DNA of 64,000 bases from DASZBX01 sp035943635 (GTDB taxonomy: Bacteria; Actinomycetota; Actinomycetes; Streptomycetales; Catenulisporaceae), in assembly GCA_035943635.1 (NCBI GenBank), contig DASZBX010000031.1, positions 23,910-87,909 on the forward strand. The letters are read 5' to 3'. Within the stretch, counting starts at the first letter, position 1. Each line of letters opens with the position of its first letter. The position numbers were made by a program, and so were the translations under genes. The notes beneath the pieces were generated by a model. It was not told the DNA's origin, ran no database searches, and saw only the letters and a list, made by a program, of their open reading frames with translations. Shown piece after piece: positions 45,406-54,902 of the stretch.

Positions 45406-47496
45406 TCACAACGGCCGGTAGGAACAACGCAGGCCAGTGTGCACCGAGCCGCGCAGTTGCGCGCCGATCAGCGGGTCGGCCTCGGCGATGCGGTCCAGTG
45501 CGCGCCGGATCGCCTTGCCCACCGCGATCCGGGCCCGTTCCATGTCGTCCGGGAACCGGCGCTGGCGGCCGGCGATTCCGGCCGCCCGGGCAAGTTCGGC
45601 CAGCAGCCAGTCCCGTTCCACGGTGGCCCGGGCGGCCCGTTCGGGCTGGTTGCGGGCCTGCAGCTGCTCGATCTCGATCCGCAGCCGGGTGACCCGCAGC
45701 CGGTACTCGCGCACCGCGGCGGCGTCCAGCACCTGCTGGTTGCTCGACCCCCGGCCGCCGCCGGCCCGGCTGACCGCGGCCAGTCCGGCGGCCAGGTCCA
45801 GGGCCGGGATCTCCTGGCCCGGGTTGGCGATCAGCACCGCCAGGTGCAGCATGCCCACGTTGTGCTCGACCGAGGCGGTGCGCGGGCCCAGGCTCAGCCG
45901 CCAGTGCCGGCCCTCACGCACCAGTGCCGGCAGCGCCGGTCGGGCCTGCGGGGCGTCGGCAGCGGGCGTGGCCAGGCCCAGGGCCGCGGCCTCGCCGACC
46001 GCCGCGGTCCACGCCAGCCGGGCCGCGGCCGCGTCCCCGGCCCCGGCCCGGCCGGTCAGCGCCCGGGCCAGGGCGAGGCGGGAGGCGATCACGGCCGGCC
46101 AGTGCCCGAGCGCGGTGTTGCGCCGGACCGCCTCGGCCAGGTGCATGGCCGCGCGGGCGTGGTCCCCGACGGTCAGCGCGGCGACGCCGAGCGCGTGCTG
46201 GACCGAGCCGAAGCACGCCACGCCGAGCCCGCCGACCATCGGCAGGTCGGCGTACCCGGCGAGCAGGTCGTACGCCTGCTGCGCGGTGTCGGTGTCGTTG
46301 AGCAGGTGCGCGGCCTCCACGACGCCGTGCATGGTGACCAGCCAGCTGCTCGACCGGGGCAGCTCGGCCAGGCCGCGCCCGCGCAGGATCGCCAGGCTGG
46401 CGGCCGCCTTGCGCCGGTCGCCGCAGACCGCCGCGGCCACCGCCCGCGCCGCCAGGCAGGAGTAGTCCAGGATGCTCAGGGTGCTGCAGTCGACCAGGTC
46501 GTCGAGCAGCGGCAGCAGTTCCGGCAGCCGGCCCTGGTACCAGCGGATCGCGACCAGCTGCCCGAGGTACCAGACCTCCGCGTCGATGTCCCCGGCCGCC
46601 TCCCCGGCCGCGGCGCAGGCCTGGGCGAGCGTCTCGGCCCGGGCCAGGTCGCCCGCGCGCAGGGCCAGCATCACGTCGATCGCGCTGACCACGAACCCGA
46701 CCGCCAGGTGGCCTTCCCGGGCGAGCAGGCCGCGCAGGTCGTTCAGGGACCGCAGGGCGTGCGGGTCCCCGGCCAGGAGCAGGTCGACCGTCTGCCAGAG
46801 CAGGCCCATCAGCAGGTCGCTGCGCCGCCCGGTGTGGAAGCTCTCGGCGACCAGTTCCTCGGCCAGGGCCCGGCGCAGTTCGCCGTGCTCCGGGCCCAGG
46901 ACGCAGTGGTGCGCGATGCTCAGCGTCTCGGCCAGCGCCACCGGGTCGCCGCTTGCGCGGGCCTGGTCGAGCACGGCCAGGATCGCCGCGTGCCGGCCGG
47001 AGCGGTAGTCGGCCTCCCCGGCCAGCCGGGCCCGCAGCCGCAGGGCTAGCGGCGAGCCGGGTTCAGTGAGCGACAGGGCGTGTTTGAGCCGGGCCTGGGC
47101 CAGGGCCGGGCGGACGCTGTCGCGCTGCTCGTGCACCCACAGTCCGGTCAGGCCGAGTGCGGCGGCGGCCGCGGCGCCGGCGTCGCCCTCGCGCCGGGCG
47201 ATCCGGTAGGCCCGGTCGAAGTGGCGGCGCCCGGCGTTCAGGTCGCCCTCGTCGACCAGGGCGCGGTGCCCGTCGGCCAGGACCGTGGCGAGGTCTTCGG
47301 AGGGTGGCGCACCGGAGACGCTTACCGCCCCTGGATCGGGCTTGAGCGCGCGCAGGTCGGTTTTGGGCGCGCGGACGCGGGCGGTGTCCTCGGCGCGCGC
47401 GGGCAGGTGGGCGGCGGCTGCGGGGGTCGCGGCCACGATGCGCAGGTGCCGGGTGCCGGCCCGCGGATGGCTGGGGCTCTGGGTGGTCGGTGTCAT
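45406..47496 (-). CDS. Large TPR-containing regulator with C-terminal DNA-binding-like domain
   Basis: Product of 696 aa from ATG 47496. About residues 80-530 are helical TPR-like repeats (A-L-A-E-T-L-S-I-A-H-H-C-V-L, D-A-E-V-W-Y-L-G-Q-L-V-A-I-R-W-Y). The last 160 residues (G-R-H-W-R-L-S-L-G, L-H-L-A-V-L-I-A-N-P-G-Q-E-I, E-R-A-R-I-A-V-G-K-A-I-R-R-A-L-D-R-I, V-H-T-G-L-R-C-S-Y-R-P) match the C-terminal winged-helix-like module of actinobacterial AAA/TPR regulators; those also carry an N-terminal ATPase that is absent here. It may be a sensor subunit or a regulator that lost its ATPase. No ribosome site is obvious before the ATG. Confidence 0.72.
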   Translation of the reverse strand: MTPTTQSPSHPRAGTRHLRIVAATPAAAAHLPARAEDTARVRAPKTDLRALKPDPGAVSVSGAPPSEDLATVLADGHRALVDEGDLNAGRRHFDRAYRIARREGDAGAAAAAALGLTGLWVHEQRDSVRPALAQARLKHALSLTEPGSPLALRLRARLAGEADYRSGRHAAILAVLDQARASGDPVALAETLSIAHHCVLGPEHGELRRALAEELVAESFHTGRRSDLLMGLLWQTVDLLLAGDPHALRSLNDLRGLLAREGHLAVGFVVSAIDVMLALRAGDLARAETLAQACAAAGEAAGDIDAEVWYLGQLVAIRWYQGRLPELLPLLDDLVDCSTLSILDYSCLAARAVAAAVCGDRRKAAASLAILRGRGLAELPRSSSWLVTMHGVVEAAHLLNDTDTAQQAYDLLAGYADLPMVGGLGVACFGSVQHALGVAALTVGDHARAAMHLAEAVRRNTALGHWPAVIASRLALARALTGRAGAGDAAAARLAWTAAVGEAAALGLATPAADAPQARPALPALVREGRHWRLSLGPRTASVEHNVGMLHLAVLIANPGQEIPALDLAAGLAAVSRAGGGRGSSNQQVLDAAAVREYRLRVTRLRIEIEQLQARNQPERAARATVERDWLLAELARAAGIAGRQRRFPDDMERARIAVGKAIRRALDRIAEADPLIGAQLRGSVHTGLRCSYRPL

Positions 47497-47568
47497 GGCC
47501 ACATCGTGGCAATCGGCGCTGGAACGGCGCTGAAATCTTTGTTTCGGCGGTTTCCAGCGCCCGATTCC

Positions 47569-48075
47569 GTGGTGGACGGCGCGGTTTCTGCCGTGACCGG
47601 AGCGTTCGCCCGCTGCCCGGTTCACCGCGCCCGGCCGCTTTCTCCGCCGCAGCAGCACCGGGCGGCCGCGGTCGCCGCGAGCGCGGACTCGGTGCACCGG
47701 CTCGTGCGCGGCCGGCTGACCGAGAGCCGGGGCGATTCCGCTGTGGCCGCAGCACAATCCGCGTTCGTCGCGGTCGTCCTGCGGCCCGGCCCGGAGGCCG
47801 GACCCGACTCGCAGAAGGCTGCGAAAGCGCTCGAGGACCTGCCGGACGTGCGCACGATCCGCTGGACGGATTCCCGCGTCTATCTGGAGCTGGACTGCGA
47901 CCACTCCGACGCCGTCCTCGCCACGGCCCTGGGCGACGGTTACTCAGTACGCGAAGTCCGCCTCGTCGACGCCCCCACGCCCCGGCCCGGCGACGCTCCG
48001 GACGCCCCCGGCGCCGCGAATGCCTCGACCGCGACCGGCACTGCCGCCGACCCGGCCGAAAGCGACCGCCCGTGA
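47569..48075 (+). CDS. Hypothetical protein, possibly a gene remnant
   Basis: A GTG at 47569 gives 168 aa, without a clear ribosome site. The second half looks coding (A-F-V-A-V-V-L-R-P-G, L-P-D-V-R-T-I-R-W-T-D-S-R-V-Y-L-E-L-D, S-D-A-V-L-A-T-A-L-G-D) and recalls the small C-terminal domain of ABC-transporter ATPases; the first half does not. The stop overlaps the following permease-like start by 4 bp (GTGA), the spacing expected of an ATPase-permease pair. It may be the surviving end of an ABC ATPase gene. Confidence 0.45.
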   Translation: MVDGAVSAVTGAFARCPVHRARPLSPPQQHRAAAVAASADSVHRLVRGRLTESRGDSAVAAAQSAFVAVVLRPGPEAGPDSQKAAKALEDLPDVRTIRWTDSRVYLELDCDHSDAVLATALGDGYSVREVRLVDAPTPRPGDAPDAPGAANASTATGTAADPAESDRP

Positions 48076-48389
48076 TCGCCATCGCCCGCTACGCCCTGTC
48101 GGACTACGCCCAATCCCAGCGTTTCCTGCCGCCGCTGGTCGCGTACCTGGGCACCCTGGCCATCCTGTACGCGTTCCCGCCCGGCCCGATCCTGCCCGCC
48201 TACGGCCTGACCGCCGCGCTCATCCTGCCGGTCTGCGCCTGGCTGACCGTCAACCTGCACAATTCCGAGGACCCGGTGCAGGCGGGGGTCACTTTCAGCG
48301 CAACCCGGCGAACAGGTCGTCCTCGGGCAGCGGGGCCTCGGTGGTGTCCCGGACCCGGACGAAGGTCTCCACGCCCATCAGCTTGGTGA
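48072..48389 (+). pseudogene. 5' remnant of an ABC-type membrane protein gene
   Basis: From GTG 48072 about 75 residues are typical of an actinobacterial ABC-associated membrane protein: I-A-R-Y-A-L-S-D-Y-A-Q-S-Q-R-F-L-P-P-L, two hydrophobic segments and L-H-N-S-E-D-P-V-Q-A-G. After about 48295 the frame runs antisense through the LmbE-type gene as Arg/Pro-rich nonsense. The rest of the permease is missing; the junction coincides with the 3' end of that gene. Confidence 0.6.
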
Positions 48390-49167
48390 ACCGCTCCACG
48401 CCCAGGCTCAGGAAGAAGATGTTCTCGCTCTGGCTCCGGTGCGCCGCGAGCGCGTCGAACTTGTGCTGGCCGAACTCGCTGACGTCCACCCAGGTGGAGA
48501 TCTCCTCGTCCGGCAGGCCGATCTCCGGCATCGCGTTCTCGGCCGGGGCCTGCGCCGGGGCCTCGGCCGACTCCACCGCGGCCTCGCCCTCCGGCTCGTC
48601 CCAGTCCGCGCCGAGCTCCCGCATGATCCGGCCGAACTCGGCCATCGCCGAGCGCGGCGCCGTGGTCCAGTAGACCTTCGCCGGGATCCCGGTCAGCTCC
48701 ACGGCCGCCATCGTGATCCGGTGCGCCTGGATGTGGTCGGGGTGGCCGTAGAAACCGTTCTCGTCGTAGGTGACCACGACGTCCGGCTGGTACTGCTGGA
48801 TCAGCTCGGCCAGGCGGGCCGCGGCGGCGTCCACCGGCGTGGTCCAGAAGGAGCCGGGCGCGTCGTTCTGCGGCCAGCCCATCATCCCCGAGTCGGGGTA
48901 GCCGAGCAGCTCCAGGCGGGTGACCCCGAGCACCTGGCAGGCCTGCTCCAGCTCGAGCCGGCGGACCGCGGCGACCGCGGCCGGGTCGTGGCCCGGCTCG
49001 CCCGGTTTGACCCCGCCGGGGCCGTCCCCGCAGCTGCCGTCGGTACAGGTGACGAGGACGGTGCGGATGCCCTCGGCGGCGTAGCGGGCCAGGACGCCGC
49101 CCGTGCCCGTCGCCTCGTCGTCCGGGTGGGCGTGGACTGCCATGAAGGTCAGTGGCCGATCAGTCAT
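48295..49167 (-). CDS. LmbE/PIG-L zinc deacetylase (MshB/Mca-like)
   Basis: Product of 290 aa from ATG 49167 (AGGA eight bases upstream; ATG 49176 is an alternative). Zinc motif A-H-P-D-D-E (13-18) and the distal G-H-P-D-H, plus D-E-N-G-F-Y before it, define the family. Length and the C-terminal A-H-R-S-Q segment are those of MshB/Mca enzymes of mycothiol metabolism, but the N-terminal G-T-G-G-V-L-A-R-Y-A differs from typical Mca, so another N-acetylglucosamine-type substrate is possible. An acidic Ala/Glu-rich insert lies at about 190-220. Its end cuts into the permease remnant on the other strand. Confidence 0.85.
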   Translation of the reverse strand: MTDRPLTFMAVHAHPDDEATGTGGVLARYAAEGIRTVLVTCTDGSCGDGPGGVKPGEPGHDPAAVAAVRRLELEQACQVLGVTRLELLGYPDSGMMGWPQNDAPGSFWTTPVDAAAARLAELIQQYQPDVVVTYDENGFYGHPDHIQAHRITMAAVELTGIPAKVYWTTAPRSAMAEFGRIMRELGADWDEPEGEAAVESAEAPAQAPAENAMPEIGLPDEEISTWVDVSEFGQHKFDALAAHRSQSENIFFLSLGVERFTKLMGVETFVRVRDTTEAPLPEDDLFAGLR

Positions 49168-49366
49168 GAAGGTCATCCTACGTCCCGGCACCGACAGACC
49201 GGCCGCGTTCCGCCGAACGGGATCGCGCCCGGCGCCGCCCCGGCACGCCGTCAGCCCGCCCCGTCCCGTTCTCACCAGCAACTTCGCGGTCCGGCTGGGC
49301 GGTGGAACGGTCTGGAACGCGGTATTCGACGTCTGTTCCGGACTCGAATCCCCTGGGGGAGTAGCT

Positions 49367-52300
49367 GTGTCTGTCTCACGACGGAAATTCCTGACCTACA
49401 CCGGCGCGGGCGTGGTGGCCGCGGCGGTCGACGCCGGCGGCCTGCTCAGCCCGGCGATGCTGAGCCCCGCGTTCGCCGCCGGCGGGCCGGGCGCGGCCAG
49501 ACCCGCCGACCTGACCGCCGCTCCCGGCCGCGGCCTGTTCGGCGGGGTCACCACCCTGGACACGACGATCTTCCGGCCGGCCCCGGCCCAGGGCAACGCC
49601 GGCGGCTACGTCCACCTGCTCGACACCCCCGGCGAGTCGCACGCGCTGCGCGCCACCGAGCTGCCGTCCAACGGGATCGGCTACACCCACCCGCGCTACG
49701 CCCTGGCCGCGTTCGCGCAGATGACCGACCTGCACATCGTGGACGACCAGTCCCCCGGCCGGGTCGAGTTCACCGACCGGCTGGCCGACGCGAACCCGGC
49801 CTACCCGACCGACGGCGCGTACCGGCCGAACGAGTTCCTCTCCACCCACATCGTCGAGTCCATGGTCCGGGCGATCCGCGCGGTCAAGGTCGGCCCGATC
49901 ACCGGCCTGCCGCTCGGGTTCACCGTGGTGACCGGCGACATGACCGACAACGTGCAGCTCAACGAGGTCCGCTGGTACATCGACCTGCTCGACGGCGGGC
50001 AGCAGATCCGGCCCGACTCCGGCCAGATCGGCCTGGAGCAGAGCGTGTCGGCCACGATCGGCGGCCCGACCCTGCTCGGCGCCTCGCACGACCCGCACTA
50101 CTGGTACCCGGACGCCGAGGAGTTCTCCGTCCTGTCCGGGATCGACGACTACCAGAAGCTCAAGGGCTTCCCGAGCGTGTCCGGGCTGCTGGAGGCCGCC
50201 CGCCAGCCGTACACCTCCACCGGCCTGGGCATGCCCTGGTACGCCGTGATGGGCAACCACGACGGCGAGCTCCAGGGCAGCTACCCGGTGCACCCCTCCG
50301 GACTGGTGGCCTGCGAGGTCGACGACATCTCCGGCCTGACCACCGGTTCGCGCAAACCCGACGACGCGGTCAACCTGACCAGCTTCCCGCCGAACCCGGG
50401 CCCCGACGACATCAATGACCTGATCAACGACTTCATCTTCCAGACCGTGGTCGCGGACGAGAGCCGGTTCAACCTCACCTCGGCCGATTTCGCCGCGGAG
50501 CACTACACCACCCTGGGCCTGCCGGTCGGCCACGGCTTCCCGCCCGACGGCACCACCTACTACTCGGTCCCCGCCGGCCCGAACGACCTGGTCCAGTACA
50601 TCTCGCTGGACACGGTCAACTACGACGGGGACGCCGACGGCCGGATCCACGAGGACCAGTACAACTGGCTGGAGGGCCTGCTCCAGGCCAACAGCTCCTT
50701 CTACTACGTGCCGGTCGAGCCGAACGTCGGCGCGGGCGGCGTCCTGCCGCCGATCACCAGCTGGCCGCTGGCCGGCTTCACCAACGCGGGCGCCGTGGAC
50801 AAGCTGTTCGTGATCTTCAGCCACCACACGATCGAGTCGATCTCCAACACCACCGGCGACATCGACCCGTTCGGCAGCAACTACCGGTACGGTCCGATGA
50901 TCGAGTGGCTGCTGCTGCGCTACCCGAACGTGATCCTGGCGGTCAACGGCCACAAGCACGCCAACAGCATCACTCCGCACGCCCGGGCCTCGACCACCGC
51001 GCTGGGCAACAACGTGCCCGGGGTCGGCGGCTTCTGGGAGGTGAACACGGCCTCGCACATCGACTTCCCCTCGCAGAGCCGGATCATCGAGATCGCCGCG
51101 GGCGCGCTGACCCTGTCGATCATCACCACGATCGTGGACACCGCCTCCCCGTCCGCCTTCGACGGCAAGACCGACAACCCGGTCTCACTCGCCTCCCTGG
51201 CCCGGGAGCTGACCGCGAACGACCCGACCGAGCGGCCCAAGACCCGCAGCGGCGGCCTGGCCGACCGCAACACCCACCTGACCCTGCCGATCCCGGACCC
51301 GTTCACCCAGAGCGGGGCCAAGCCGCTGGCCGCGATGCCGACGGACTGGGGTTCGTCGATCGCGCTGGCGGCCAAACCGAACGGGCTGATGGAGCTGTTC
51401 GGCGCCAACCCGGCCGGGCAGGTCTACCACGCGGTGCAGACCGCGCCGGGCAGCTGGACCGGTTCGGCCTGGACCGAGTTCGACGCCGAGATCCCCGGGG
51501 TGACCGTGGTGGCCGCGGCCGCCTACCCGGACTCGCAGGTCGAGATCTACGCCGCCGACGGCAACCTGGTCCCGTACCACCGCCTCCAGCCCGGCGCGAA
51601 CATCTGGGCGAACACGGCCTGGTCCGCGTTCGACGGCCGGGTCGTCTCGCTCGCGGCCGCGTACCACACCCACGAGGTGATGGAGCTGTTCGCGACCAAC
51701 GCCGCCCACCAGGTGTGGAAGCGGGTCCAGGCGTCCGACTTCAGCTGGACCAGCACCGGCTGGGTGCTGATGGACGGCACCATGACCAAGGTCGCCGCCG
51801 CCGCCAACTCCACCGGGCACGTGGAGGTCTTCGGGATCGACCCGTTCGGCGTGCCGTGGCACCGGGTGGAGACCAGCCTGAACGTGTTCAGCACCTGGTC
51901 CTTCGTGGGCGTCAACATCCGGATGACCGCGGTGGCCGCGACCACGACGCTGAGCGGACTGGTCGTGTTCTTCGGCATCGACCACGACTGGCAGGTCCAC
52001 CAGTCCTGGGAGATGGGGCCCAGCACGTCCCAGTTCTCGCAGTGGGCCGGGCTGATCGGCCCCGGCAACAACGGAGCCGCCCGGATGACCCAGATCACCG
52101 CCGCGACGAACACCAGCGGGATCATCGAACTGTTCGGCGTGGACAACACCGGCCAGGTCTGGCGCACCGAGCAGACCGCGGTCAACGCGACCAGCTGGAC
52201 GCCCTGGACCTTGTTCGGCGGCGTGCTGCGCCCGGACGTGATGGTCCCGCTGCCGGCCTCGACGGTCGGGACCCCGCCGGTGGTCCCGCCGCCGGTGCCG

Positions 52301-52525
52301 GTCACCATGCCGTCGGTGATGGGGCTGACCCAGTCCAAGGCCGAGCAGAAGCTGTCGGCGCTGGGCCTGGACGCGGACGTCGACGAGAGCTTCGGCTGCA
52401 TCGACCCCGGCACGGTGATCGCCCAGTCACCCGCGGCCGGGGCGACCGTGGAGAAGGGCTCGACCGTGTCGATCACCGTGACCCAGCCGACCGACCACAG
52501 CGGGAAGCCCTGCGTCGACAAGTAA
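49367..52525 (+). CDS. Tat-exported metallophosphoesterase with propeller-like and PASTA domains
   Basis: Product of 1052 aa from GTG 49367 (GGGGGAG upstream). Twin-arginine signal S-R-R-K-F-L (4-9), hydrophobic core and A-F-A cleavage. Calcineurin-type phosphoesterase residues: D121 and H123 (T-D-L-H), G-D (190-191), G-N-H-D (296-299), H-H-T and G-H-K-H (528-531). About residues 660-960 hold repeated W-containing blades (M-E-L-F-G-x-N/D...Q-V-W...W) like a PLL-type lectin propeller. The last 80 residues are one PASTA-like domain (P-S-V-M-G-L-T-Q-S-K-A-E-Q-K-L, then S-P-A-A-G-A-T-V-E-K-G-S). The inference is a wall- or glycan-associated phosphatase. It faces the ECF-fusion gene 16 bp away. 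Confidence 0.87.
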   Translation: MSVSRRKFLTYTGAGVVAAAVDAGGLLSPAMLSPAFAAGGPGAARPADLTAAPGRGLFGGVTTLDTTIFRPAPAQGNAGGYVHLLDTPGESHALRATELPSNGIGYTHPRYALAAFAQMTDLHIVDDQSPGRVEFTDRLADANPAYPTDGAYRPNEFLSTHIVESMVRAIRAVKVGPITGLPLGFTVVTGDMTDNVQLNEVRWYIDLLDGGQQIRPDSGQIGLEQSVSATIGGPTLLGASHDPHYWYPDAEEFSVLSGIDDYQKLKGFPSVSGLLEAARQPYTSTGLGMPWYAVMGNHDGELQGSYPVHPSGLVACEVDDISGLTTGSRKPDDAVNLTSFPPNPGPDDINDLINDFIFQTVVADESRFNLTSADFAAEHYTTLGLPVGHGFPPDGTTYYSVPAGPNDLVQYISLDTVNYDGDADGRIHEDQYNWLEGLLQANSSFYYVPVEPNVGAGGVLPPITSWPLAGFTNAGAVDKLFVIFSHHTIESISNTTGDIDPFGSNYRYGPMIEWLLLRYPNVILAVNGHKHANSITPHARASTTALGNNVPGVGGFWEVNTASHIDFPSQSRIIEIAAGALTLSIITTIVDTASPSAFDGKTDNPVSLASLARELTANDPTERPKTRSGGLADRNTHLTLPIPDPFTQSGAKPLAAMPTDWGSSIALAAKPNGLMELFGANPAGQVYHAVQTAPGSWTGSAWTEFDAEIPGVTVVAAAAYPDSQVEIYAADGNLVPYHRLQPGANIWANTAWSAFDGRVVSLAAAYHTHEVMELFATNAAHQVWKRVQASDFSWTSTGWVLMDGTMTKVAAAANSTGHVEVFGIDPFGVPWHRVETSLNVFSTWSFVGVNIRMTAVAATTTLSGLVVFFGIDHDWQVHQSWEMGPSTSQFSQWAGLIGPGNNGAARMTQITAATNTSGIIELFGVDNTGQVWRTEQTAVNATSWTPWTLFGGVLRPDVMVPLPASTVGTPPVVPPPVPVTMPSVMGLTQSKAEQKLSALGLDADVDESFGCIDPGTVIAQSPAAGATVEKGSTVSITVTQPTDHSGKPCVDK

Positions 52526-52541
52526 CGCGGCGACTGTCCGG

Positions 52542-54902
52542 CTACGGCGCCTTGAACTGCAACTTCAGCAGGCTTTGGGCGCCGGTGGCCGGGTGGAAGT
52601 AGGACAGGTACTCCACGAGACCGTTGTCCTGCGCGTACTCCGGATGGGCGAACAGCGCGTAGTCGTCCTGTTTCCCGCCCGGGGTGTGCGCGGCGGTCAC
52701 GCTCTTGGACCAGGGGCCGTAGGGCGAGCCGCCGACCTGGTAGTCCACGTCGTCCGTGCCGTAGGGCATGTAGACGTTGACGTACGCGCTCAGCGCCGGG
52801 TCGTAGAACACCGTCTGCCCCGCGCCGCCCGGGGCGATCAGCCGGTCGCCGCCGGTCGGGCTGGTCACCCAGGCGCCGGAGGAGCTGTGGTAGCGCCAGG
52901 CGGAGGGGTCGTTGATCTGGGCGAGCGCGACCCGGGCCAGTTCGCAGCCCATGTAGGTGCACGCGCCGTAGATGTACGCATCCTGGCCGACGACGAGTGC
53001 GGCGTCGCTGAAACCCTCGCTCGGCGGGAAGAGCAGGGTCGGGTCGGGGCCTTCGACACTGCCGAGCGGCGTGCCGGTGGTGGTCAGCCGGGTGACGGTG
53101 TCCGAGTCCAGGTCCAGCGCCGCGATCCCGCCGCCGAGCCCCTTGCCGAGCGAGCCGGAGCAGGGCGTGCCGGTCCCGCCGCCGCGGCAGAGCGTGCCGT
53201 AGAAGACGAGTAGCCGGTGCCGGGCCGGGTCCGCGATCACCGGACCGGGCCAGAACGCGAACTGCATGCCGCAGTACTGGTCGGTCGCGCTGGTGCAGCC
53301 GGTGGACGTGGCGTGCGCCTTCTCGAAGGCCTGCTCGGTCGGCGTGAGCGGGATCAGGTTCACGGGTGTGCCGGTCGCCGTGGTGAAGGCGCTGGAGGAT
53401 TGCAGCGAGATGCCGTCGGAGGCGTTCAGGTCGCTGGTCGCGGCGGCGCTGTTGGACAGGAATCCCCACGGGTTCTGCAGGGTCGTGTCGTCGAAGACCC
53501 AGACCGAGCGGCCGTTGTAGAGCGTGCTCTGCCCGTCGTCGCGGCCGGCCACGCGGCCGTCCTGCAGGATCTGGCCGGCTTCGGTCGCGGACTGCAGGGT
53601 CGGCAGGGCGGGCAGCGAGGTGGAGAAGGTGCCCTGCGGGATCGACGGCCCGGCCGCGGCGGCGGGCGTGGTCGCGGCGGCGGTCCCGGTCGGCGCCGCG
53701 GAGGCGGACGGCTGCGCGGTGCCCGTCCCGGACGGCGTCGCGCCCGCGGTCGCCGAGGCGCTCGGGCCGGACGGCAGCCCGGTCGCGGAAACCGTTGCCG
53801 GGGAAGGCTTTCCGCTTGCCACAGGGCTCTGCGACGAGGAGCCGGGCCCGAGGGTCAGGCCGACCGCGGCGAGAGCGACGACGCCCACGCCCGCGACCGC
53901 CGCGGTCAGGATGTGCGGCGTGCTGAACCGTGCCGACCGGCCGGCCGGCTTCGCCCGGCTCCCTCTCGCAGACCTCTTCGACGAGGTCGCCACCCGGGAT
54001 GGCGTTGTCACCGAAGGAAAACCCTCGGCCGCGTGGCCCCCGTGCAGCGCCGACTCCGCACGCATGAGACTGCCGACACTGCCCAGCAGCTTCGGCGGCA
54101 CCAGGGCGAGCGGCAGGCCCGCGAGGACCCGTTCGACCGGGACCAGCCGCCGGCCGAGCGCCGAGCACTGCGCGCACTCGCGCAGGTGCCGGTCGATCCG
54201 TTTGCGCCACAGGGGATTGGACTCGCCGTCCCAGTCGGCGACCGCGTCGGCCAGTGCGGCGCAGCGCGGGCGCGCGGCCAGCGCCCGTTCCAGTCCGCGG
54301 GCGGTGTCCAGCTGCTGCTTCATCCGCTGCACGCGCACGCCCGCGTGGGCCAGCGACACGTCGAGCGTCTCGGCCAGCTGCGCCCGGTCCAGCTCGCCGC
54401 CGACCTCCAGCGTCCACAGGGCCAGCACGTCCCGGACCGCCGGGTCCAGCCAGCGGGCCGCGCGGGCGATCTCGGCCCGTTCGCTCGCCAGGGCCTCGCG
54501 CAGCATCCACAGCTCGACGAAATCCGGCTCGGTCAGCGCGGACCCGGGCGCGCCAGGGCCGCCGTACCCCTCGCCGCCGCTGCCGCCGAGGTCCGACGGT
54601 CCGGCCGCGACCCGGACCCTTCGCGTCCCGGCCGCCCGCCGCGCCTCGGCGACCTGGCGCAGCGCCACGGCCACCACCCACGCGCGCAGGTTCTCCGGCT
54701 GCCGCACGGCGCCGAGCCCGCTGGTCACCCGCAGCATCGTCTCCTGCACGATGTCGTCGACGTCCAGATCGCGTTCCGCCGCGCGCCCGACGACCGTGTA
54801 CACCAGCGGCACGCAGGCCGCCGCGACCTCGTCCAGGGCCGTCCGGTCGCCCCGCGCCGCCGCCGCGACCACCTGGGGTCCGGGAAGTCCAACCACCCTC
54901 AC
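52542..54902 (-). CDS. ECF sigma factor fused to anti-sigma zinc finger, membrane helix and extracellular domain
   Basis: Product of about 786 aa from GTG 54902; GTG 54950 would add 16 residues and has AGGA only three bases away. Region 2 (about 8-85: L-D-V-D-D-I-V-Q-E-T-M-L-R-V) and region 4 (about 140-210) make an ECF sigma factor. Then comes a zinc-finger anti-sigma motif H-L-R-E-C-A-Q-C (about 238-245), a membrane helix (about 327-350: I-L-T-A-A-V-A-G-V-G-V-V-A-L) and a Ser/Thr/Pro/Ala linker. An outside domain of about 330 residues with propeller-like D-D-T/W-P-G-P blades and two C-T-Y-M-G-C-like cysteine pairs completes it. This matches ECF groups with fused regulatory C-terminal extensions. 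A signal outside would have to release the sigma part, probably by proteolysis. Confidence 0.85.
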   Translation of the reverse strand: MRVVGLPGPQVVAAAARGDRTALDEVAAACVPLVYTVVGRAAERDLDVDDIVQETMLRVTSGLGAVRQPENLRAWVVAVALRQVAEARRAAGTRRVRVAAGPSDLGGSGGEGYGGPGAPGSALTEPDFVELWMLREALASERAEIARAARWLDPAVRDVLALWTLEVGGELDRAQLAETLDVSLAHAGVRVQRMKQQLDTARGLERALAARPRCAALADAVADWDGESNPLWRKRIDRHLRECAQCSALGRRLVPVERVLAGLPLALVPPKLLGSVGSLMRAESALHGGHAAEGFPSVTTPSRVATSSKRSARGSRAKPAGRSARFSTPHILTAAVAGVGVVALAAVGLTLGPGSSSQSPVASGKPSPATVSATGLPSGPSASATAGATPSGTGTAQPSASAAPTGTAAATTPAAAAGPSIPQGTFSTSLPALPTLQSATEAGQILQDGRVAGRDDGQSTLYNGRSVWVFDDTTLQNPWGFLSNSAAATSDLNASDGISLQSSSAFTTATGTPVNLIPLTPTEQAFEKAHATSTGCTSATDQYCGMQFAFWPGPVIADPARHRLLVFYGTLCRGGGTGTPCSGSLGKGLGGGIAALDLDSDTVTRLTTTGTPLGSVEGPDPTLLFPPSEGFSDAALVVGQDAYIYGACTYMGCELARVALAQINDPSAWRYHSSSGAWVTSPTGGDRLIAPGGAGQTVFYDPALSAYVNVYMPYGTDDVDYQVGGSPYGPWSKSVTAAHTPGGKQDDYALFAHPEYAQDNGLVEYLSYFHPATGAQSLLKLQFKAP

